64,000 nucleotides of DNA, taken from contig NC_133122.1 of assembly GCF_033568475.1 (NCBI RefSeq), forward strand, positions 182,795,449 through 182,859,448. Direction: 5' to 3'. The notes under the pieces were generated by a model. That model was not told the DNA's origin. It worked only from the letters and a program-made list of their open reading frames with translations, and did no database searches. Source of the DNA: Henckelia pumila. Taxonomy: Eukaryota > Streptophyta > Magnoliopsida > Lamiales > Gesneriaceae. Of this stretch, positions 12,445-22,550 are shown one piece after another (position 1 is the stretch's first letter; each line of letters opens with the position of its first letter). The position numbers were made by a program, and so were the translations under genes.

Positions 12445-13845
12445 TGTTGTGAAAAATGCTCGCAAGCATACGAGTGTCAAGTTTTAATATAGTTATAAAA
12501 TTAGATATCGATCCCACAGAGACTAAAATGAAAATATTCAGTACTTGTAATTAAAATAGTCTAAACTTTATCTAGAAAATCAGTATTTGAGAAATTTTTA
12601 ATAAATAAAAATAATCAGGATGTTTTTGATAGCACGCACACAACTTGCAGAAATAATCAATCAGAGAAAAATGGTCTAGAGATATAGATTTCACCTGGTT
12701 TCAACAACAATCAATCCTAATTAATTTAGTTTCATGAATTCCAGTCAATTAATAACCAAGAACACTTAAGTTTATTATTTTCCTCTCCCGAGCAACAAAT
12801 AATTTTTATCAACTACAATTCAATTCCAATATCTCTATTAAGAATTTATCGCAGTGATCTATCACAAAACAATGTTTTTTTTTAAAAGCTCTGTTAAAAT
12901 TATACACTCTCTTGAGCTATATAAATAATTAACAGTGTAGTTTCTAATGGTTCTATTCAAAATCTTCTCTCCCGAGTTTCAGATTTCAAATAAATATAAC
13001 AAATCAATTATTGATCAGATAATTGAAAAGACAATCAATTCTAGAAAAAACAATTAATCTAGAAGAAACTCAATTCAATAAAATCAAAAATTCATGAAAG
13101 TGTCTACACCAGGTTCCATCCGACCTCTAGACTCTAAAAATTTAGTTCATAATAAAATTCTGAATAAAACAAAACATGTTCAAAAATCCAAACATATTCA
13201 GAATAAAATAAAATTAAGATATCAAATCCGTCGTCGACGCCGTGTCCGGTCTATCGATCTCCGTCTTCGTTCTTCAATTTAAAGCCCAGAATTTCTTCCC
13301 AGAAATCTTCACGATCAATTCTGATATATTGTATAATATGTTGTGGCGGCTCTCCCTCAGTATGATAAGAAAAATCCCTTTTATATGTTGACACAAAAGC
13401 CCAAGAATCAAGCCATTAAAAATTGCCCAAAATAATTAAAATCTGAAATCTCGATCGTGGCGGGCGCTCAGTTAGCGGCGCAGGTGCGCCTTCAGTTCGC
13501 AGAGTCACTTTCTCAATCTCACATATAGAAGCGCGATAGCGCTTATTCCCAGAATCTTTAGCGCTACAACTAAACGCTAACCATAAGCCCAATACTAAAG
13601 CCCATTATCAATTCTTCTTTTACTGTTCGTTCCTTTTCTTCTTTCTTCTCTAATTCCTCTTTTCTTTTTATTCTTTTATTCTTTTCAGCATTTTCTCTTA
13701 CATCTTCATTTTTTTCTCTTTTCCAAATAAATTCAATAATCTCCTACAACCACAAAAACAACAGAACAACCACATAAATCTGGTCGAAACAAACAATTAA
13801 CAATTAAAATCATATATAAATTAAGTGTATAAAATACACTTATCA
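12445..13845 (-). mobile_element. LR3 3' LTR
   Basis: TG...CA ends, 1401 bp. It contains the 16-nt palindrome AAGCGCGATAGCGCTT near 13513 and a minus-strand TATA box, TATAAAA (13379-13385). The first 260 bp show about 18 differences from the right LTR by eye; later parts are more similar. Confidence 0.9.
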
Positions 13846-15617
13846 AATACCCCCAAACTTAGACTTTTTCTAGTCCCGAGCAAAACTATTCAAATCACTA
13901 ATCTTCCCAAAAATTTCAAATCACAAAAAATAGTCAAGAAATATTATGGAGCAATGGTCTCAGCAATGATTTCAAAGAATTTTTAAATCCAATCATATCA
14001 CACCCAACTAACACTTGAAAGTTTTAATCATAACAAAATAACCGCATAAACTCACAATCTCCGCAACTCATCTTCAAAACACCCTTATCCAAGTTCAATT
14101 CACACATTCATAGATCATGAGGACTTTTCAAGGTAGCATAGGATCAAATAAAGGAATATTTATCAAAAGCACTCACAAATAGGTAAATGCAAAGAATAAT
14201 AGTATGTGCGTGTTTAGATCAAAATTCATAATCATTAAAAGCATCAATCAATAGTCTATAGGCTAAATGCTCGCAAATCTTCTCCACTAGTATATTGGGC
14301 AACTGAGACTCGGTCAATAGGATTTAATCAGCTTATAACGTAAGTCCTGGCTCATGGCTACAAGTGAAGGATAAGAATTCAAAATAAGGAGTAATTTATA
14401 TTCATGCTCAATTTAACTTCAACTCCTTTCATTCACAATTTCACACTTATTTCTTCACTTCATTGATTATTTTTCAACTTCTCACAACTTCTTTCACAAA
14501 AATTTTGTTTTCTTTTTCACCAACAATTTTTTTCACAACTTTTTCAACACATTTTTTTTTCTACTACCTTTTTTCTTTTATTTTCAATTCATCCACCAAA
14601 CCATTCCATTTCACAAATAAAAACTAGGAGCATATAACATTTTAACATTCAAATTACTCCATTAAAGGTAGGAAAAATTGTTTAGCCTATTCAGGTAGTC
14701 AATGTATGACCTTGAAATAATGACGAATAATCATACGTTTACATGCATGTCATTCGATTTTCAATAAAGATCAAACAAGGTACTAGGGATAAAATAAATA
14801 ATTAATGGGTAGCTTAAAAGGCTCAAACGATTTCAGAAAAATTGCCTAAATCATTCCTAATCTCAGTTTTGCCTGTATTTCGCCTCGAAGAGTGTCCGAA
14901 CTAGTTCTAGACAAGTCTCAATCCTCAATTAATTCATACAAATATCAATCAGTGCAAAAAAACTAATCATCAGCAGTAAACGATGATTTTCACAATAAAT
15001 TTCAGATTTTTTCTCGTACCTCAATGTATTAATATACGTGTAAGCTCAAATAGGCAACTAAGTATAAAATTTTTTCAATAAAAATCAGGCCCAAAAATTT
15101 TCAAAGAATGCCTCAATCATATCTATGTCTGTATGTCTCAAAAATCAGATTCAAGTATTAATTACAGAGTATATAGGAAATTTTTCATTCAATTGGTTCC
15201 ATTTTTTCAAAAATATTTGTCAGATAGGTAGACAATCATGGACTTCAATTATGGCACAAAAAATTTTATCATCATTGGCCATGCATCCAATTATTTCTTG
15301 ACTTCTTTTCAACTCAACAAAACAAATAAACTCAACTAACACAACAAATAAATTCAACAAAAATTTTATCTATGACGCACACAGTAAAACTCAACTACAA
15401 TATCAACCAACCAACTAATTCAAACACTGGTTCACCCCCCCCCCCCCCCAAACTTAATGTAATCATTGTCCCTAATGATTAAAAATAAATAAAAAGAACA
15501 AGGGACACGTACCATCGACACCGAGCATCAGTACTCGGCGTCATCAAAATTTCCAGTAAAATAACTCGCAACCGCAAGACCATTTGAGAGGTGATAAGCG
15601 CAACATGAACGTCCAAA
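13846..15617 (-). mobile_element. LR3 3' untranslated region with two G-rich polypurine tracts
   Basis: No coding sequence was found. The minus strand ends in AAGTTTGGGGGTATT directly before the 3' LTR (13846-13862), a standard Athila/Tat polypurine tract. A second, longer tract (13 C on the plus strand, about 15437-15449) lies 1.6 kb upstream and also follows AAGTTT-like sequence; it could be an internal tract or a relic of an earlier LTR boundary. The rest is T- and A-rich. Confidence 0.65.
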
Positions 15618-16084
15618 TTAACCTGAAAAGAATACATGCACACGAATAAAACACAAACCCAAAACTATAGCAAGCAAAATACAACTCTTAATGTATAGGG
15701 AAAAATGAACGAGTGCTAGGCATAGTAGAGCCATGAAGGTCGATGGTGCATGGAAGAAGAGCCTTGGAGAAGCTATTTGAACGCTGCTGGTAAGCACTAT
15801 CACGCATGATTTCTGCATTGTTGGTGATGTGTGTTTGCTCTTGAATGAAGCGCGGTTGCTGGATGTTAGCGCATGAGTGAGAGCAGCTAGGAGGGCTCGA
15901 TGGCACAGGATCATGTGCTACTGAAGGAGTTGGCGACTGGTTTAAGAAGGCTGCTGGTGAGTTTCACAGATGTCCTGCACAATTGCTCTAATTTGTGCGC
16001 AGATAAGAGCTGGTATGCACTTAAGGATGAGCTAGTGGGAGTTGTTGGCGCATGAGTGAGAGCTAACGCGCATGGGAAGGCTGC

Positions 16085-16510
16085 TAAAATGGAGGCTAGA
16101 GCATGATGCGCTGTTGAGAGCTAGGGGTGTGGCTGGATTGCGCGATTGCGCTTGGACTTGGGGAGATGGGACGTGCGATAGCGCTCAAGGAGGGCGCTAA
16201 TAGAGAGGGTTGGAGCGCGATAGCGCTATTGGTTGCGCGGTTGGGGATCGTCTTTGCTCCTGGTGTTGCGCGCTTGGAGAGTGCGATAGCGCATGTTTTG
16301 GTGCAGCTCGGAAGCGCGATAGCGCATGACAAAAGCTGTTCAGTAGCGCGATTGCGCAAGGTGTAGCGCGGTTCGTGTATTAGTGTGGCGCAGAGGAAGC
16401 GCGGGCGCTCAAGAGGAGTGGCGCGGGCGCGTCTTTAGTTCGCAAATCAAGCCAAGTTCTCCCAGGGTATGGCGCGGGCGCTCAATTTAATGGGGCGGGC
16501 GCGCCGTCTG
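16085..16510 (-). repeat. GCGC-palindrome island of LR3
   Basis: Within about 400 bp there are at least six copies of a degenerate 12-nt palindrome GCGCRATWGCGC (near 16139, 16171, 16213, 16278, 16311 and 16344), then GCGCGGGCGC-type strings up to 16505. The neighbouring DNA is strongly AT-rich. Short ORFs on both strands (87 codons at 16096-16359 minus, 79 codons at 16127-16366 plus) are produced by the repeats and are not considered genes. Confidence 0.75.
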
Positions 16511-16716
16511 CTCGAATTTAGATTTCTGGAGCCTGAAAAAATTTGAAAAATGAGAAGAATTAGGCTTCAAAAAAATGATAATAAAATATTTAAAAAAATA
16601 ACAAAAAAATTAAATAAACTGAAAATAAAAGCAAATAAAATAAAATAAAAGAAAATGCTTGGGTTGCCTCCCAAGTAGCGTTCGGTTTAAAATCGTCAGC
16701 CCGACTTTCACCGGTG

Positions 16717-18961
16717 TTAGATCTTCCCTTTTTGTTTTACTCGCCAAATAAATTCCACGAACCGCCTTTTAAATTTTGCTTTTTTGTTCTTCGTGGTTTT
16801 CTTCGTCGATAAATTTGGCGTTTTACTCTTTGATTCAACCTCAAAATCGGCTCTTGGACATCTCTCCAACTTCACAACCGGTTCAATTAAGCACAATTCT
16901 TCTATGGGTGGAGTGGGTGCTTTCGTGAATAAGTTGAAGACCACTCGTTCGTATTCCACACCCATCGATAATTCACCCTTATTGACATCTATTTTGGCAT
17001 CAGCAGTAGCCAAAAACGGGCGTCCAAAAATCAGCAGAGCACCAAGATCCGCTTCAATATCCAAGATCACAAAATCTGCTGGGAAGATAAATTTATCCAC
17101 CTTGACTAGAACATCTTCAACAATTCCAAGGGGATATGTAATGCTCCGATCCGCCAATTGCAATGAGATCTTAGTCGATTTCATGTATCCCAACTCCAAG
17201 GCCCTGTAAATAGATAATGGCATTAAATTAATATTGGCCCCTAAATCACAAAGTGCATTATTAAAATAAGAAGAGCCAATAGAACAAGGAATAGTAAAAC
17301 TCTCTGGATCCTTAAGCATTTGTGGCATCTTTTTTTGTAGCACCGCACTACACTCTTCTGTCAGATTGACCACCTCGTTCTCTAGCAGCCTCCTCTTCTT
17401 GGACATCACCTCCTTGATGAACTTCGCATAGTTCTGCATTTGCTCCAAAGCTTCAGCAAAGGGGATATTGATGTGAATTTTCTTGAAAATCTCCAAGAAT
17501 TTGGAGAACTGCTCATCTAAAGCTTTCTTCTTGAACCTCTGCGGGTAGGGAAGAGGAGGCTTGTACATCGGTTTTGGCTCAGGTTTAAGCTCCTTCTCTT
17601 CGACTTCCTTCTCAAATTTCTCCTCTTCAATAGCAGGTTCTTGGACTCCAACTTCTTTTCCACTCCTCAACTCTATGGCATTGCACTGCTCCTTGGGATT
17701 CATCTCAGTGTTGCTCGGAAACTGGCCTCTGTTATTATCTTTCAGTGCATTTGCCAACTGCCCTATGCTAGTCTCCATAGATTGAAGTACAGCACCCATT
17801 TTGGCCATGCGCGTCTCCAAGCTGTCAAGGCGAGACTCAGTTCTCGCCATCCTCTTACCTGATTCCTGCACAAAGGTACTAACCACATCCTCCAAAGACA
17901 ACTTACCATCACCCTTATTAGTATTGTTAGCATATGAAAATTTTCATTATTCCTCAAACTAGGGTGATAAGCATTAGAAACCGGATTACCTCTGTAAGCT
18001 CCATAACCTCGGTAGCCATTAGGATTGATATAATTCACTTCTTCTGGAATATGTGATCCTTCAACTCCAGTTGAATCTGCAACATGAATCTTATTCAAAG
18101 AAGCTACCTGTGTAGTCAGTGCAGATAATTGAGCAGTGATGGATGTGAGAGGATCCACTGCATACACTCCAGCTGGCTTCTTTACTCCCATACGCTCAGA
18201 TGGTCATTGGAAACTATTGACCGTCATCTCCTCTAGCATATCATAGGCCTGCACATGGTCCTTATCAAAAATGGTGCCTCCAGCAGCAGAATCTACATTC
18301 ATCCTTGTAGGCGCATTCAGTCCATTGTAAAACCACTCGATCTGTTCCCAATTTGCAAAATTGTGGTTAGGACAACGTCTAAGTAATTCTTTGTACCTTT
18401 CCCACGCCTCGTATAGTTGTTCAGTGTCCATCTGCCTGAATGTGCTGATCTCTATCTTCAACTGGGTGGACTTGGCAGGTGGAAAATATTTTGCAAGAAA
18501 TTTTTCTGCCATCTCCTCCCATGTAGTGATGCTCCCTAAAGGCAGTGACAGCAACCAACTTCTTGCTTGATCCCTGAGAGAAAACGGAAACAAGCGTAAG
18601 CGAAATCCTCAGACACACCATTAATTTTTACCGTATCAGTTATCTCCAAGAAGGTGCGTAGATGTAAGTGAAGATCAGCAGTGGCGCTCCCATTGAATTG
18701 GTTCTGTTGAACCATGTTGATCAAGGCCGGCTTTAGCTCAAAATTATTGGTGTTGATGGTTCCTCGAGCTATTCCAGAGTAGTGAGCCTGGATTACTGGC
18801 CTGAAGTGATCTCTGATTGGCACCAAGGGAGCTTGTTGTGCTTCTTCAGCCATGTTATTGATTTTTTCTCTTATAGCTCTTCTTAAAGCGCGTGCAGTGC
18901 GCTCGATCTCCGGATCAAACAGTAAAAAATTCGCACTTTGAGATCGTCGCATAAACTGCAA
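16717..18961 (-). pseudogene. LR3 gag-protease, Athila-type
   Basis: The gag start is at 18961 (MQFMRRSQSANFLLF). A frameshift near 18590 moves the reading into the segment 18593-18204, which has the gag core (DQARSWLLSLPLGSITTWEE, LLRRCPNH). A stop follows near 18200 and a frameshift near 17900. The last ORF (17901-16717, 394 codons) is long and intact: gag tail with a coiled-coil-like region (SLETRMAKMGAVLQSMETSI), then a retropepsin-like domain with an intact DLGA active-site motif (CDLGANINLMP), the flap region and the ILDIEADLG...GRPFLAT segment. It ends in a Lys/Arg-rich tail (KKAKFKRRFVEFIWRVKQK) and stop. The protease would process gag; no polymerase is encoded. With two or three breaks in gag this copy is probably not functional as it stands. 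Confidence 0.88.
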
Positions 18962-19077
18962 TTAAAAATAAGAAAAAATTAATTTGTAACTTCAAATAAA
19001 ATAAAAAAACTCTAAATTAAAATCTAGACTAATTGGTAACAAGACTAAAAAAATAATCAAAATTTACTCCCCGGCAA

Positions 19078-19092
19078 CGGCGCCAAAAACTA
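19078..19092 (-). other. LR3 primer-binding site region
   Basis: The minus strand reads TTTTTGGCGCCGTTGCCGGGG around 19070-19089, the Athila/Tat primer site, next to the LTR edge at 19093. Confidence 0.75.
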
Positions 19093-20484
19093 AGTTGTGA
19101 AAAATGCTCGCAAGCGTACGAGTGTCAAGTTTTAATATAGTGATAAAATCAGATATCGATCCCACAGGGAGTAAAATAAAAATATTCAGTACTTGTAATT
19201 AAAATAGTTTAAACTTTATCTAGAAAATCAATATTTGAGAAATTTGCAATAAATAAAAATAATCATGATGTTTTTGATAGCACGCACACAACTTATAAAA
19301 ATAATCAATCAGATAAAAATGGTCTAGAGATATAGATTTTACCTGGTTTCAACAACAATCAATCCTAATTAATTTAGTTTCATGAATTCCAATCAATTAA
19401 TAGCCAAGAACACTTAAGTTTATTATTTTCCTCTCCCGAGCAACAAATAATTTTTATCAACTACAATTCAATTCCAATATCCCTATTAAAAATTTATCGC
19501 AGTGATCTATCACAAAACAATGTTCTTTTTAAAAGCTCTGTTAAAATTATACACTCTTCCGATCTATATAAATAATTAACAGTGTAGATTCTAATGGTCC
19601 TATTCAAAATCTCCTCTCCCGAGTGCCAGATTTCAAATAAATATAACAAATCAATTATTGATCAGATAATTGAAAAGGCAATCAATTCTAGAAAAAACAA
19701 TTAATCTAGAAGAAACTCAATTCAATAAAATCAAAAATTCATGAAAGTGTCTACACCAGGTTCCATCCGACCTCTAGACTCTAAAAATTTAGTTCATAAT
19801 AAAATTTTGAATAAAACAAAACATGTTCAAAAATTCAAACATATTCAGAATAAAATAAAAGTAAGAAATCAAATCCGTCATCGACGCCGTATTCGGTCTA
19901 TCGATCTCCGTCTTCGTTCTTCAATTTAAAGCCCATAATTTCTTCCCAAAAATCTTCACGATCAATTCTGATATATCGTATAATATGTTGAGGCGGCTCT
20001 CCCTCAGTCTGATAAGAAAAATCTCCTTTATATGTTGACACAAAAGCCCAAGAATCAAGCCCATAAAAATTGCCCAAAATAATTAAAATCTGAAATCTCG
20101 ATCGGGGCAGGCGCTCAGTTAGCGGCGCGGGCGCGCCTTCAGTTCGCAGAGTCACTTTCTCAATCTCACATATAGAAGCGCGATAGCGCTTATTTCCAGA
20201 ATATTTAGCGCTACAACTAAACACTAACCATAAGCTCAATACTAAAGCCCATTATCAATTCTTCTTTTAATATTCGTTCCTTTTCTTCTTTCTTCTCTAA
20301 TTCCTCTTTTCTTTTTATTCTTTTCAGCATTTTCTCTTAAATCTTCTTTTTTTTTTCTTTTCCAAATAAATTCAATAATCTCCTACAACCACAAAAACAA
20401 CAGAACAATCACATAAATCTGCTCGAAACAAACAATTAACAATTAAAATCATATATAAATTAAGTGTATAAAATACACTTATCA
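19093..20484 (-). mobile_element. LR3 5' LTR
   Basis: This is the 1392-bp partner of 12445-13845. It starts AGTTGTGAAAA (TG mutated to AG) and ends CACTTATCA. It also carries AAGCGCGATAGCGCTT near 20176 and a minus-strand TATAAAG box near 20026-20032. Confidence 0.9.
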
Positions 20485-20489
20485 CTGGA

Positions 20490-21571
20490 AAATATTTTTT
20501 TTTGGACAGAATGTTGCTCGCTCGAGCGGAAAATTTTGGCCGCTCGAGCGAGGCGTCGCGCAGACTCAAAAATAGGAATTTTTGGGAATTAAAATCCTTG
20601 ACTTTTCGGGCTTTATTTCGTGGTCTTTTCAAGCCATATAAATAGAAGATAAAACATCAGATGAGTGGACCGCATGCAGAGATAGAGAGGCAAATAGGAG
20701 GCTTGAACACAGAAGAAACTCTTGGCTGCTAGGTTTTATCTTCTTTGTTCTTAGATTTAATTTCTTTCTTGAATTCTTTTAAGTTTTAATACTTGGTTGA
20801 GGAAGACGAATCCTTGAAGTTTATTTATCTCGTGAGATTTTGATTTTCATTGTTTGATTTTATTTGAGTATCAAGAGTTGTTTGGAATTAATTGTTAGGC
20901 TTGTATGTTTAATTATTGGTTTGATCACCTAATGATTTTTCATACAATCTATAGCTAAATTAGAATCAAATCCGTAATTGTTTGATCCCTCTAATTTGTG
21001 AATCAAGTATGATTAATAATTTCTGCTTGTGAATTTATTATTTCGTAGGAACCATAATTGACTAGATTAAATACATCAGCTTGTGTATGTGTTGTCTAGA
21101 TTCATCAATTTCACTAGTTTGAATGCTACCTTGGGTTTAAACCTTAATCGCTTGTATTTGGGTTAATTCATTGGTAAGGGTTAATTTAGAACTCTTGTGT
21201 CTAATTAACTAAAAATAAGGTGGGATAAGAATTAAATTTCCAATGATGAATATTCAATGAGAATTAATTATTTTTAGAGAATCGATGATCGAGTGAATAA
21301 CTTCAAGGGCGTATTCGATCGATACCAAGACTTGTTAATTTCTCATATTTTTAATATTGAATGCTAGCGATAAAATTTATTTTAAATTGTTTTAAATTTT
21401 CAGTAGTTAATTTCAAAACTCAAAACCCCCCATTTATTTATTTTTAGTATTTTTAAGAACACAAATAAATTTCGCTTTTCTCGTGGAAATGATCCCTTTT
21501 ATCTCTACTACATGTTTATTTAGTTAATCTGAGTTGGATTAATTTGGGTGCGATACGACTAAGCGCTACCA
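20490..21571 (+). mobile_element. LR2 5' LTR, second part
   Basis: It continues the LTR after the LR3 insertion and matches 34800-35880. It contains a 13-bp hairpin (20517-20552) and a plus-strand TATA box TATAAATA (20637-20644), also present in the 3' LTR at 34943-34950. It ends CGCTACCA. Confidence 0.88.
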
Positions 21572-21576
21572 AATTT

Positions 21577-21594
21577 TGGCTCCGCTGTCGGGGA
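21577..21594 (+). other. LR2 primer-binding site
   Basis: The sequence TGGCTCCGCTGTCGGGGA lies five bases inside the LTR end. It is a mutated form of the Athila/Tat consensus TGGCGCCGTTGCCGGGGA and sets LR2 on the plus strand. Confidence 0.75.
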
Positions 21595-21683
21595 AGGCAT
21601 TTAATTTATTTGTGCTTTTTTTCGTTCTATTCACCGTTTTCTAATCTGTTTTTGCAAGAATTATTATGGTGTAATACTTTGAG

Positions 21684-22534
21684 ATGTCAAATCGACAAGT
21701 ATTCACAAGTTTTATCTAGCAACATGGAGAGCCATTCTACGCAGCATGGGAGAGATTCAAGGATTTGGAAACCATATTCCGGTATCATGTTTTTTCTAAC
21801 TTTTATATCCTTACATTTTTTTCTCTATGGTTTGGATGCAATGACAAGAATAAGGGTAATTTATGGAGCTTTCACAACCGGTAGTCCACTATTTTGCCGA
21901 GATGATGATAGTATGATACACCTATTTGATGATATGGCAGAATTTGACTATTACAGGTATTGGGATCTTACACCACAGGTATGGAGCCACCAATTCCCAC
22001 AAGAAACTCAATACCCGGATTTTAAAAACCAACCATTCGAGTTTCAAAAAAAGGAGGTAAGTTGTTCTCAATTGATCTTACATCCGCAAGAAAGATATAA
22101 TGAGCAAGGATGTTGCATCGACTAAGGCAGCTATAGAAGATCTAATTAATTCTAGATTCCACCTTGTGGAGCAAATAGAAAATATCAAGAGATCAACCCT
22201 CCATGAACACTAAGAACAGAAAGTGAAGCAAGATACTCAAGCAGTGACCAACCCAATTTGGTTCAATGATGATGACTCAGAGAACCAGGATTGGGAGTGC
22301 GAATCAAATCCTGCTGAAGATTTAGAGGTTTTTGAGTCTTCTCTTTTTATTGAACCTCAGTCGGAGGATGTTCTGAAAGAAATAGGGTATGATGAAAATA
22401 TGTTGCCACTCAAGTTTGAGGATGACAAAGTTCAAGAGTCTATCGATTTGAGTTCATCGATAGTATTATCATACACACATCCCCAAGATCCTTCCCTGCC
22501 ATCAATACCAGTTTCAAAAGATTTTGGCTTCTGA
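21684..22534 (+). pseudogene. LR2 gag-like remnant
   Basis: One frame near 21720-21790 reads QHGEPFYAAWERFKDLETI, close to the gag string YEAWERFKDLLRRC of Athila/Tat elements. A stop lies just upstream. Downstream, a different frame encodes an acidic segment (ORF 22223-22534, 103 codons, ending KDFGF). The acidic part resembles nothing I can name. The gag core is mostly missing, so this is a relic or a rearranged leader protein of a non-autonomous element. Confidence 0.5.
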
Positions 22535-22550
22535 GAGCCAACGGAGATGT

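Larger units (their letters stand above)
12445..20484 (-). mobile_element. LR3, complete non-autonomous gag-protease LTR element (TR-GAG-like)
   Basis: This 8.04-kb element is flanked by the perfect 5-bp duplication CTGGA (12440-12444 and 20485-20489). LTRs are 12445-13845 (1401 bp) and 19093-20484 (1392 bp). The Athila-type primer site (minus strand, about 19078-19085) and gag start lie inside the right LTR, so it is on the minus strand. The only coding region is gag plus protease (18961-16717). Between the protease end and the 3' LTR there is a GCGC-palindrome island and about 2.2 kb of AT-rich untranslated DNA, with no RT, RNase H or integrase. The structure is complete at both ends, so the lack of pol is not a truncation. 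Confidence 0.9.

Noticed and set aside
15618-15914. 98-codon minus-strand ORF with hydrophobic C-terminus
   Set aside because: It lies in LR3 untranslated DNA beside the GCGC island, overlaps a second ORF in another frame, and lacks a counterpart in LR5.
16096-16366. Overlapping ORFs encoding Ala-Ile-Ala-Leu-type repeats on both strands
   Set aside because: They arise from the GCGC palindromes, which stay open in several frames on both strands.
21544-22125. 193-codon plus-strand ORF as an intact LR2 protein
   Set aside because: It starts inside the LTR and crosses the primer site; the gag-like reading is in a different frame with a stop.
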